This document shows positions 16,110-21,850 of a DNA stretch of 21,850 nucleotides, piece after piece. A program made the translations under genes and the position numbers. Positions within the stretch are counted from its first letter, which is position 1. Every line of letters starts with the position of its first letter. The stretch is from Bacillota bacterium. GTDB taxonomy: Bacteria; Bacillota; Clostridia; Tissierellales; Peptoniphilaceae. The stretch covers positions 1 through 21,850 of the forward strand of contig JAEZZB010000012.1 in NCBI GenBank assembly GCA_023442495.1, written 5' to 3'. The notes beneath the pieces were generated by a model. It saw nothing but the letters and a program-made list of their open reading frames with translations, made no database searches and had not been told where the DNA came from.

Positions 16110-16667
16110 CTATACTGTTAATAGTTCTTCTTCTTTGTGTTTAGTGATTTCCTCGATTTTTTTGATAAATTCATCAGTTAAATCATCAATTTCATTTTCA
16201 TAAATCTTCTTTTCATCTTCAGAAATTTCTTTATTTTTTTCAGCTTTTTTTACAGAATCCATCAAATCTCTTCTAATATTTCTTACTCCAATTTTAGAAT
16301 TTTCAGATTTTTGTTTGACTTCTTTTACAAGATTTTTTCTAGTATCTTCTGTTAATTCTGGGAATGGTAATCTAATCACTTTACCATCATTTGAAGGTGT
16401 AATTCCTATATTTGCAGCCATGATTGCTTTTTCAATATTTTTAATTTGTGAACCATCCCAAGGTTGAATAACAAGTAGTCTTGCTTCTGGAACTGTTATA
16501 GTAGCTGCATTTCTGATAGGTGTATCAACACCATAATAACTGAAATTGATATTTTCAACAATTGATGGATTAGCTCTTCCAGCTTTTATATTATTTAAAG
16601 CTTCCCTATAACCATTAATGTGAGATTCTAAATCTTTTTTACCTTTTGATATTAATTTATCTATCAT
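16110..16667 (-). CDS. frr: Ribosome recycling factor
   Basis: The 185-residue protein releases the post-termination ribosome from mRNA together with EF-G. Length and features fit the family: an N-terminal helix with YREALNNIKAGRANPSIVENI, the beta domain with YYGVDTPIRNAATITVPEARLLVIQPWD, and the C-terminal helices beginning LTEDTRKNLVKEVKQKSENSKIGVRNIRRD. The start overlaps the end of pyrH by 11 bases, which places it in the standard tsf-pyrH-frr string. Confidence 0.98.
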   Translation of the reverse strand: MIDKLISKGKKDLESHINGYREALNNIKAGRANPSIVENINFSYYGVDTPIRNAATITVPEARLLVIQPWDGSQIKNIEKAIMAANIGITPSNDGKVIRLPFPELTEDTRKNLVKEVKQKSENSKIGVRNIRRDLMDSVKKAEKNKEISEDEKKIYENEIDDLTDEFIKKIEEITKHKEEELLTV

Positions 16668-17379
16668 ATTCTTGTCCTCCTACATAAGTACCAATTTTTT
16701 CTCCTTTTACAACTTTAACTAAATTGTATGGATTATCTATGCCAAATACTACTAGTGGCATATTATTAGACTGGCATAAGGATACTGCGGAAGAATCCAT
16801 TACTTGTAAATTCTTTGCTAATATCTCTCTATAAGATAGTTTATCATATTTTACAGCATCATCATACTTATTTGGATCTTTATCATAAATCCCATCTGTA
16901 CCTGTCTTTCCAAGTAAAATAGCAGAAGCACCTATTTCAAGTGCCCTCAATGCAGCAGTAGTATCTGTTGAAAAATAAGGATGTCCAGTTCCTGCAGCAA
17001 AAATAACAATTCTCTTCTTTTCTAGATGTCTTATAGCTCTTCGTACTATAAATGGTTCGGCAACTTCATCCATTTTTATAGCTGTTAATACTCTTGTATC
17101 AAGACCTAAAAATTCAAGTGCTGATTGTACTCTTAAAGCATTCATAACTGTACCAAGCATGCCTATATTATCAGATACTGTTCTATCCATATCTTCAGTG
17201 TTACGACCTCTCCAGAAGTTTCCACCGCCTACTACTATTCCTATTTCTACACCAATTTCATGCACTTCTTTAAGCGTTCTAGCAATTTCATTAATAGCAT
17301 CATCGTCCATACCGAAGCCTTTTCCTGCTGCTAAAGCTTCACCACTTAATTTAATTAGTACTCTTTTATTAATATACAT
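16657..17379 (-). CDS. pyrH: UMP kinase
   Basis: The 240-residue hexameric kinase phosphorylates UMP to UDP and feeds all pyrimidine nucleotides and UDP-sugars. Motifs are KLSGEAL (10-16), GGGNFWRGR (51-59), DNIGMLGTVMNALRVQSALE, FAAGTGHPYFSTDTTAALRA and LLGKTGTDGIYDKDP. I chose the ATG at 17379: GGAG lies six bases ahead and the product begins MYINKRVLIKLSGEA as usual. A second in-frame ATG four codons upstream overlaps that ribosome site and has none itself. An 11-bp hairpin (17398-17423) lies between tsf and this gene and may tune its expression. Confidence 0.97.
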   Translation of the reverse strand: MYINKRVLIKLSGEALAAGKGFGMDDDAINEIARTLKEVHEIGVEIGIVVGGGNFWRGRNTEDMDRTVSDNIGMLGTVMNALRVQSALEFLGLDTRVLTAIKMDEVAEPFIVRRAIRHLEKKRIVIFAAGTGHPYFSTDTTAALRALEIGASAILLGKTGTDGIYDKDPNKYDDAVKYDKLSYREILAKNLQVMDSSAVSLCQSNNMPLVVFGIDNPYNLVKVVKGEKIGTYVGGQEYDR

Positions 17380-17397
17380 ATAAATCTCCATATTTTA

Positions 17398-17423
17398 AAA
17401 GAGAACATACAAATGTTCTCTTT
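17398..17423 (-). terminator. tsf-pyrH intergenic hairpin, partial terminator
   Basis: A perfect 11-bp stem (AAAGAGAACAT) with a four-base loop is followed on the minus strand by TTTTAAAAT and then the pyrH ribosome site. The T-run is short, so partial termination or 3'-end protection of the rpsB-tsf mRNA is more likely than a full stop. A TATAAT hexamer lies just upstream (17424-17429 region), but I found no matching -35. Confidence 0.6.
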
Positions 17424-17440
17424 ATTATAAGTGTAATAGA

Positions 17441-18511
17441 TTATTGACCTTTCATTTGGCTTGCAACCTCTGCTGCGAAATCTTCTTCTTTCTTTTCGAT
17501 TCCTTCACCAACTACTAATCTCTTGTATTCTAATACTTCAATTGTTCCACCTAATTTTTCTGATTCTTGAGCAATTGCTTCTTCTACAGATACATCAGGA
17601 TTTAATACAAATGGTTGTTCATAAAGAGCGTATTGAGCATCTATTTGTGTATTATCTTCGATGAATCTAGACAGTTTACCAGGGATTATTTTATCTAAAA
17701 TATGTTCTGGTTTTCCTTCAGCTAATAATTCTTTTTTGATTTCTTCTTTCTTATTATCTAAAATTTCATCTGTTAATTGTAATCTTGAACCATATTCTGG
17801 TAAAACTCTTATTGGTTTTCCTAACAATTCGTTTTCTTCATTTTGAACTTTAATTTGACCTTTTAGTGCTGCAAGTTCTTTTTCAACAAATTCTTGAGTA
17901 AATTCTCTAAATGAAATATATTCTGGTCCTAATGCAGATACATGCATTGTAATATGTTGAATTAATTGTTCAGCACCTTTTTGTGTGTTTTCACTATCGA
18001 ATTTAGCCTTTAATAACACACCATTTTTATTATTGAAATGCATATATCCAGCAATATATTCTTTGTCATTAGCTGTATAATTTACCATTCTTCTTACAAC
18101 TATATTTTCACCAATTTTAGCGATTTGTGCTTTAATAAACTCTTCAAAGTTTTGTCCATCAATTGTTGAAGTATTTAATTCTTCAACTGAATTTATTTCA
18201 TTTTCATAAATGTGATTTAATATTTTATCTGATAATTCAATAAAACCTTCATTCTTAGCAACAAAGTCTGTTTGAGTATTGATTTCAACTAAAGTACCTT
18301 TTTTATGGTCATCTGAAACTTTTAATTTCATAATACCTTCCGCTGCAACCTTAGTAGCTTTCTTTACAGCTTTAGCTTCACCTCTTTCTCTTAAAAGATC
18401 AACTGCTTTATCTATATCACCATTGGTTTCAACTAATGCTTTTTTGGCATCCATCATACCAGCGCCAGTCATATCTCTTAATTCTTTTACTTGCTTTGCT
18501 GAAATTGACAT
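17441..18511 (-). CDS. tsf: Elongation factor Ts, long form
   Basis: This factor exchanges GDP for GTP on EF-Tu. The UBA-like N-terminus (VKELRDMTGAGMMDAKKAL) and the core motif TDFVAKNEGF (81-90) are conserved. The C-terminus GEGIEKKEEDFAAEVASQM is Firmicutes-like. At 356 residues it is longer than the roughly 290-residue Bacillus protein. The extra length seems to be an insertion at about 213-260 (LAALKGQIKVQNEENELLGK onward to the KKEEI helix) ahead of ELLAEGKPEHILDKII. AGGAGG precedes the ATG at 18511. It lies downstream of rpsB as usual, with a hairpin in the gap. Confidence 0.97.
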   Translation of the reverse strand: MSISAKQVKELRDMTGAGMMDAKKALVETNGDIDKAVDLLRERGEAKAVKKATKVAAEGIMKLKVSDDHKKGTLVEINTQTDFVAKNEGFIELSDKILNHIYENEINSVEELNTSTIDGQNFEEFIKAQIAKIGENIVVRRMVNYTANDKEYIAGYMHFNNKNGVLLKAKFDSENTQKGAEQLIQHITMHVSALGPEYISFREFTQEFVEKELAALKGQIKVQNEENELLGKPIRVLPEYGSRLQLTDEILDNKKEEIKKELLAEGKPEHILDKIIPGKLSRFIEDNTQIDAQYALYEQPFVLNPDVSVEEAIAQESEKLGGTIEVLEYKRLVVGEGIEKKEEDFAAEVASQMKGQ

Positions 18512-18553
18512 GTGTCCTCCTAATTTTATTTATTTATTTGTCTTCATATATTT

Positions 18554-18580
18554 ATAGGAAGTAGTAAAACTACTCCCTAT
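18554..18580 (-). other. rpsB-tsf intergenic hairpin
   Basis: Bases 18554-18565 and 18569-18580 form a 12-bp stem with one G.U pair and a three-base loop, placed shortly after the rpsB stop. On the minus strand it is followed by AAATATATG and not by a T-run, so it is not a classic terminator. It may protect the rpsB 3' end or set the rpsB to tsf ratio; this is inference. Confidence 0.55.
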
Positions 18581-18595
18581 TCATTTATAATTATT

Positions 18596-19402
18596 TTATT
18601 CTTCTTCAGATTCTTCAGAAACTTCTTCTAAAACTATTTCTTCATCTTGTTGTTCAGTTATTTCTTCATTGTCTTCAACTTCTTCACAAGATTCCATTTC
18701 TTCCTCAACTGATAAAGATTCACCTTGTCTACCTTCAATTATAGCATCAGCCATAGCTGCAGTAATTAACTTAACTGCTCTAATAGCATCGTCATTACCA
18801 GGAATTGGATAATCTACATCGTCTGGATCTGTATTTGTATCTACAATACCAACTATTGGAATACCTAATCTTCTAGCTTCTCTAACTGCAATATATTCAT
18901 TCTTAGGATCAACTACAAACATTAAATCTGGAATACCTGGCATATCTTTAATACCACCTAAGTATTTATTTAATTTTTCAAGTTCTCTTTCTAATCCGAT
19001 AACTTCTTTTTTAGGTAATAAATCAAAAGTTCCATCTTCTGACATTCTTTCGATTTCTTCTAATCTACTAATTGATTTTTTGATTGTTTCATAGTTAGTT
19101 AACATACCACCTAACCATCTTTGTGAAACATAGTATTGATCAGCTCTCTTAGCTTCAAATTCAATAGCGTCTTGAGCTTGTTTCTTTGTACCTACAAATA
19201 GTACATTACCTCCATCAGCAGCAACTTGTCTTACTACTTCATAAGCTTCATCTACTTTTTTAACTGTCTTTTGTAAGTCAATAATGTAGATACCATTTCT
19301 TTCTGTAAATATAAATTTCTTCATTTTAGGGTTCCATCTTCTAGTTTGATGACCGAAATGCACCCCTGCTTCTAATAAGTATTTCATTGGAATAACTGAC
19401 AT
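18596..19402 (-). CDS. rpsB: 30S ribosomal protein S2
   Basis: The 268-residue protein joins the 30S subunit late and is needed for S1 docking where present. Conserved blocks are LEAGVHFGHQTRRWNPKM, FTERNGIYIIDLQKT, VLFVGTKKQAQ, QRWLGGMLTNY, PDLMFVVDP and the final DDAIRAVKLI. The C-terminal 35 or so residues form a Glu-rich acidic tail that goes beyond the usual fold. AAGGAGGG precedes the ATG at 19402. It is the first gene of the long operon and has its own promoter and a folded leader. Confidence 0.98.
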   Translation of the reverse strand: MSVIPMKYLLEAGVHFGHQTRRWNPKMKKFIFTERNGIYIIDLQKTVKKVDEAYEVVRQVAADGGNVLFVGTKKQAQDAIEFEAKRADQYYVSQRWLGGMLTNYETIKKSISRLEEIERMSEDGTFDLLPKKEVIGLERELEKLNKYLGGIKDMPGIPDLMFVVDPKNEYIAVREARRLGIPIVGIVDTNTDPDDVDYPIPGNDDAIRAVKLITAAMADAIIEGRQGESLSVEEEMESCEEVEDNEEITEQQDEEIVLEEVSEESEEE

Positions 19403-19432
19403 ATTCCCTCCTTGTGTTTTTTATTTGCCTTC

Positions 19433-19489
19433 CATCACTCTTTTACTTATCTAACCTATAAATAGGCACACAGATAAAAACAAATGATG
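19433..19489 (-). promoter_or_regulatory. Folded rpsB leader, possible S2 autoregulation
   Basis: In the mRNA three nested helices can form: CATCATT with AGTGATG (19489-19483 with 19439-19433, one G.U), TTATCT with AGATAA (19477-19472 with 19452-19447), and CCTA with TAGG around a tetraloop (19466-19463 with 19458-19455). The structure lies between the predicted start point and the rpsB ribosome site. Ribosomal protein leaders often bind their own product, and S2 autoregulation is known in other bacteria. The link here is inferred from position alone. Confidence 0.5.
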
Positions 19490-19507
19490 TGATTATTTGA
19501 CTTAGTT

Positions 19508-19536
19508 AGTATATCATATGATTTATACATTTTCAA
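19508..19536 (-). promoter_or_regulatory. rpsB operon promoter
   Basis: TTGAAA (19536-19531) and TATACT (19513-19508) are separated by exactly 17 bases on the minus strand. The start point is predicted near 19501, about 100 bases before the rpsB ATG. Confidence 0.7.
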
Positions 19537-19563
19537 GCAATTAGCTATCATTCATATTTTTTT

Positions 19564-19608
19564 AAATAAAAAAGATGTTGCCCAATTACTGATTAATTTG
19601 ACAACATC
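19564..19608 (-). terminator. Terminator after the YtxH/DUF948 pair
   Basis: On the minus strand, a 14-bp stem (19608-19595 with 19587-19574, one mismatch and one G.U) with a seven-base loop is followed by TTTTTTATTT. It starts 6 bases after the stop codon of the DUF948 gene and separates that pair from the rpsB promoter. Confidence 0.85.
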
Positions 19609-19614
19609 ATTATT

Positions 19615-20073
19615 TTATCTCTTTAATAAAGAGGTAATTAAACCCTTTATTAAACCGAATTTATTTGTTGATTTAGAAGCGGAACCGACGAATCTTGTAG
19701 CAGTATCAGCAACTGCAATCCCAACCACTTCTACAGTATCAGAAATATTAGTTGTTACATTTGATACTGAAGCAGTTACAGTGTTTACATCTTTTAATAC
19801 TGATGTTATTTGTGGTCCAACATCTCCAACAAGTTCATTTGTATTATCTAGTATATTGTTTACATTATTTGTAATCTTAGGTAAATCTTTAATAGTTTGA
19901 TCAATACTGAATTTATTGTCTTCTAAAGTTTTATTTAGAGTATCTACAGTTTTACCAAGTGACATAAATAATTTTGCTAAAAACACTAATACAACAATAC
20001 CCGCTACTATTAGTAAAAATATTAATGCATCATACAATGAAAATGATACTTTAACTGCTAATGGTAAAAGCAT
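19615..20073 (-). CDS. DUF948-like membrane-anchored coiled-coil protein
   Basis: The 152-residue protein has one N-terminal membrane helix (about residues 13-37, IFLLIVAGIVVLVFLAKLF). A long stretch with Asn, Thr, Ser and Val in a coiled-coil-like pattern follows (about 40-120: TVDTLNKTLEDNKFSIDQTI, then TNNVNNILDNTNEL), with a short Lys-rich end. This is the layout of DUF948 proteins, which are often encoded next to YtxH proteins in Firmicutes. In Bacillus and Staphylococcus such pairs belong to the general stress response. The biochemical function is unknown. AGGAGG precedes the ATG at 20073, 9 bases after the ytxH-like gene, and the gene ends in a strong terminator. Confidence 0.8.
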   Translation of the reverse strand: MLLPLAVKVSFSLYDALIFLLIVAGIVVLVFLAKLFMSLGKTVDTLNKTLEDNKFSIDQTIKDLPKITNNVNNILDNTNELVGDVGPQITSVLKDVNTVTASVSNVTTNISDTVEVVGIAVADTATRFVGSASKSTNKFGLIKGLITSLLKR

Positions 20074-20082
20074 GATAGCCTC

Positions 20083-20571
20083 CTATTTCTTTGCGTCAGC
20101 TTTTGCTTCTTCTTCTTTAGCCTTATCAGAAACTTTTTTAGCTCCTTCTTCAACTTTCTTAGCAGCTTTATCTACACCTTTAGCAGCTTCAGACTTAACT
20201 TCATTTACTTTTTTAGAAGCTTCATCTTTTACTTCTTCAGTTTTATCTTCAACATCAGAAGCAACTCTTCTTAAATCTGTAAGTTTTTCTTCACTAAATT
20301 TATTGAATTTATTTTTTGCTTCATTATAAGTTTCTTGAACAGTTTCACTTAATTCATTTGTTTTAGCTTTTATAGTATCAACTGATTTTTCTGCAATATC
20401 TTTGATATCTTCTCTTGTTTCTTTACCAGATTTTGGAGCAAACAAAACACCTAGTGCTGAACCAACTAGTGATCCTAAAGCTAATCCAAGACCCACTTTA
20501 CTCGCTGTATCCAATCTTTTCTTTCTTTCGATTTCCCTTTGTTTTGCAACAAAATAATCTTTTATTGACAT
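20083..20571 (-). CDS. YtxH domain protein
   Basis: The 162-residue protein starts with a short basic region and a Gly-rich membrane segment (GLGLALGSLVGSALGVLFAP, about 27-46) followed by KSGKETREDI, the YtxH signature. The rest is a very charged Lys/Glu/Ala helix with repeated 11-residue-like heptad patterns (KVNEVKSEAAKGVDKAAKKV), resembling LEA/apolipoprotein-type amphipathic helices. Such proteins are stress- or envelope-associated, but a reaction is not known. AAGGAGG precedes the ATG at 20571. The gene lies 23 bases downstream of the structured RNA (20595-20743) and may be transcribed by read-through from that RNA's promoter; no other promoter was seen. Confidence 0.85.
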   Translation of the reverse strand: MSIKDYFVAKQREIERKKRLDTASKVGLGLALGSLVGSALGVLFAPKSGKETREDIKDIAEKSVDTIKAKTNELSETVQETYNEAKNKFNKFSEEKLTDLRRVASDVEDKTEEVKDEASKKVNEVKSEAAKGVDKAAKKVEEGAKKVSDKAKEEEAKADAKK

Positions 20572-20594
20572 GTTTTCCTCCTTTTTTATTAAAA

Positions 20595-20743
20595 ATCCAC
20601 AAATGACTTGAATTATACCTTCGTATGTGAAGGTGGGCTACCTGTTACAAATATCTGCAGTCCATTTAAGGCATTGCATCCAAGAGTAAACGTCCGGATG
20701 CCCTTATAAATAGTGTAGGTTAATTACATGATCATTTGTGGAT
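20595..20743 (-). ncRNA. Structured RNA, 6S-like candidate
   Basis: A 149-nt minus-strand segment is closed by a perfect 12-bp helix: ATCCACAAATGA (20743-20732) pairs with TCATTTGTGGAT (20606-20595), and TTTTAA follows. Inside are an apical stem (AAGG GCATCC with GGATGC and CCTT, 20705-20668) and a 6-bp side hairpin on the 3' strand (ACCTTC/GAAGGT, 20634-20617). ACCT and AATTA on the 5' strand can pair with AGGT and TAATT instead. A long outer helix, an open centre with a small hairpin on the 3' strand and an apical arm are the layout of 6S RNA. GCCUUAAA followed by CUGC also resembles the Escherichia coli 6S central bubble. The length is short for Firmicutes 6S, which are mostly near 190 nt. 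A leader element for the YtxH gene is the main alternative. I am sure of the structure, not of the name. Confidence 0.5.
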
Positions 20744-20749
20744 ACATAT

Positions 20750-20778
20750 ATTATAACAAATAAAATCTTATATTTAAA
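20750..20778 (-). promoter_or_regulatory. Promoter of the structured RNA
   Basis: TTTAAA (20778-20773) and TATAAT (20755-20750) are separated by exactly 17 bases on the minus strand. A start seven bases beyond the -10 falls at 20743, exactly the first base of the closing helix, which supports a separate transcript. Confidence 0.7.
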
Positions 20779-20808
20779 GTTTTACAAAAATTTTTCTTAT
20801 ATTTGTAG

Positions 20809-20814
20809 TATAAT
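20809..20814 (+). promoter_or_regulatory. Probable nadK -10 element
   Basis: TATAAT lies 21 bases before the nadK ATG and gives a short leader with GGAGG. The best -35 match (TTTACA, 20781-20786) is 22 bases upstream, too far for a standard promoter, so the assignment is weak. Confidence 0.4.
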
Positions 20815-20834
20815 TATTAATAACGGAGGATGAC

Positions 20835-21635
20835 ATGATAAAAAAAGCAAATATATTCGCAAACCTTTACCAACTATCATTTGAAGTTAAAGAAAAAGTT
20901 ATTAAAGAACTTAAAAATCACGACATTATTCCTTGTCAAGAGTTTGATTCTAATGCAGATTTTAATATTGTTATTGGTGGAGATGGTACATTTATAAAAG
21001 CTGTACATGACTCAGAATTCTCTCAAATACCATTTATAGGTATTAACACTGGCCATCTAGGATTTTATAATGATGTTAAATATGATAAGGTTGAAGAAGC
21101 AATATATAAATTGAAAATGCGTGATTTTACAATCAATCATTTAAAACTTATAGATTGTGAAATCGTAACTGATGAAAAAATATATTTTTACAATAGTATA
21201 AATGAGATTGTATTAAAAGCTATGTATACAACTATAATGAATTTTGATTTATATGTTGACCATGTAAAACTTCAATCTTTTGCAGGTGATGGCATTATAT
21301 TCTCTACACCATCTGGTTCTACAGCATATAATTTATCAGCTGGAGGAGCTTTGCTTTGTCAAAATTTAAGTGCTTTTCAAATTACACCGCTTGCGGCAAT
21401 CAGATCATCGCTTCATAGATCACTTGATAAGAGCTTAGTAGTTCCTAAAGAAACAGTAATAAAAATTATACCAAAAACAAAATACGATGCACCATTTTCT
21501 ATTGGTATCGATGGAATACCTAATGAGCATGAAAATATACGAGAACTTAATATTAAACTAAGCGATAAGATAATTAATAAAGTTGTATTTGATCCAGACT
21601 GGTTCTGGTTGAATATTAAAGAGAAATTCATATAA
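20835..21635 (+). CDS. nadK: NAD kinase
   Basis: The 266-residue enzyme phosphorylates NAD to NADP. GGDGT (48-52) is the catalytic/nucleotide motif, NTGHLGF (71-77) and NE (123-124) line the NAD site, and TPSGSTAYNLSAGG (158-171) is the conserved core. Length matches the short Firmicutes type (about 265 residues). The ATG at 20835 has GGAGG with good spacing. It is the only complete plus-strand gene in the window, divergent from the structured RNA and convergent with the PBP gene, with which it shares a terminator. Confidence 0.97.
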   Translation: MIKKANIFANLYQLSFEVKEKVIKELKNHDIIPCQEFDSNADFNIVIGGDGTFIKAVHDSEFSQIPFIGINTGHLGFYNDVKYDKVEEAIYKLKMRDFTINHLKLIDCEIVTDEKIYFYNSINEIVLKAMYTTIMNFDLYVDHVKLQSFAGDGIIFSTPSGSTAYNLSAGGALLCQNLSAFQITPLAAIRSSLHRSLDKSLVVPKETVIKIIPKTKYDAPFSIGIDGIPNEHENIRELNIKLSDKIINKVVFDPDWFWLNIKEKFI

Positions 21636-21650
21636 AATTAAATATATTAA

Positions 21651-21684
21651 AAGCAGATGATTCATATTTATAAATCATCTGCTT
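21651..21684. terminator. Bidirectional terminator between nadK and the PBP gene
   Basis: A perfect 12-bp stem (AAGCAGATGATT with AATCATCTGCTT) with a ten-base loop lies between the convergent stop codons. On the minus strand it is followed by TTTTAATATATTT, on the plus strand by AATTAATTT, so it serves the minus direction better, but it can act in both. Confidence 0.75.
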
Positions 21685-21696
21685 AATTAATTTAAA

Positions 21697-21850
21697 TCAA
21701 TCAATATTTTGTACAGCATAATCAAGTATTTTTGCACCTATAGGTGCTGCATTATTTCCTGATGCTTCATCTTGATGTTCAATTGTTATTACAATTGTGT
21801 ATTTTGGATTATCTACAGGAGATATTCCCATAAACCATGTATTATATGAA
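21697..21850 (-). CDS. C-terminal end of a penicillin-binding protein (partial)
   Basis: Reading from the right edge on the minus strand, the last 51 codons encode SYNTWFMGISPVDNPKYTIV, then ITIEHQDEASGNNAAPIGAK and ILDYAVQNID before a TGA at 21697-21699. The WFxGxxPxDNPKYxxVV pattern followed by a glycine/alanine stretch and APIxxxIxxY is the conserved end of the transpeptidase domain of class B penicillin-binding proteins (the PBP2/MrdA or SpoVD/FtsI types), which cross-link peptidoglycan outside the membrane. The catalytic motifs lie outside the window, so the exact class cannot be given. Confidence 0.85.
   Translation of the reverse strand, partial: SYNTWFMGISPVDNPKYTIVITIEHQDEASGNNAAPIGAKILDYAVQNID

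Noticed and set aside
17424..17460. Separate pyrH promoter at the TATAAT upstream of the hairpin
   Set aside because: No acceptable -35 at 16-18 bases distance and no extended -10.
19598..20329. Plus-strand open frames opposite the DUF948 and YtxH genes
   Set aside because: They are Ser/Thr-rich mirror frames of the repetitive minus-strand genes, without ribosome sites or domain matches.
20595..20743. Known riboswitch classes in front of the YtxH gene (purine, SAM, TPP, c-di-GMP, THF and others)
   Set aside because: None of the class-specific conserved motifs that I know occurs. The GCCUUAAA match to purine aptamers stands alone.

Overview
The window is very AT-rich chromosomal DNA from a low-GC Gram-positive bacterium. 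It is dominated by the conserved Firmicutes translation/envelope cluster, with almost every gene on the minus strand. Read in transcription order from right to left: rpsB, tsf, pyrH, frr, uppS, cdsA, rseP, polC, then rimP, nusA, ylxR, infB, rbfA, nrnA, truB, ribF and rpsO. The Gram-positive type PolC, the YlxR/NrnA linkage and strong AGGAGG ribosome sites fit a clostridial relative. The missing dxr, ispG and ylxQ and the very low GC suggest a Tissierellia/Peptoniphilaceae-type anaerobic coccus (for example Helcococcus or Anaerococcus relatives). The family and genus guess is inference.

Right part (about 19.4-21.85 kb): the end of a minus-strand PBP transpeptidase gene enters from the right edge and converges with plus-strand nadK on a shared, probably bidirectional terminator. 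Divergent from nadK is a 149-nt structured RNA whose outer helix starts exactly where a promoter predicts +1. It is followed by a two-gene envelope-associated pair (YtxH-like and DUF948-like) that ends in a strong terminator. 

Central part (about 2.1-19.4 kb): rpsB has its own promoter and a folded leader. Genes from tsf to polC are tightly packed or overlapping, with hairpins between rpsB/tsf and tsf/pyrH. Directly after the polC stop codon lies a near-consensus promoter, then a terminator-like hairpin placed just before the rimP ribosome site, which suggests attenuation of the rimP-nusA-infB operon. From infB to ribF, gaps are at most 6 bp or the genes overlap. rpsO has its own promoter, overlapping the 3' end of ribF, and a folded leader of the kind used for S15 autoregulation.

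Left part (1-1.7 kb): after the rpsO terminator, the place usually held by pnp has a small accessory unit: its own promoter, a secreted staphopain-like protein that keeps the pro-region and the His/Asn half but seems to lack the catalytic Cys lobe, and a translationally coupled 106-aa lipoprotein. It ends in a perfect 21-bp palindrome that resembles two facing IS150-group insertion sequence ends. The leftmost 370 bases otherwise hold no gene, but a ribosome site at the edge suggests a minus-strand gene beginning just outside.

Most notable observations: a PolC whose PHP domain has lost its usual metal ligands; the 6S-like RNA candidate; the candidate nusA-operon attenuator; the lobe-deleted protease-like protein with its lipoprotein partner; and absence of MEP-pathway genes from their usual positions. 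I saw no CRISPR array, tRNA, rRNA or intact mobile element, and no clearly new multi-gene system.
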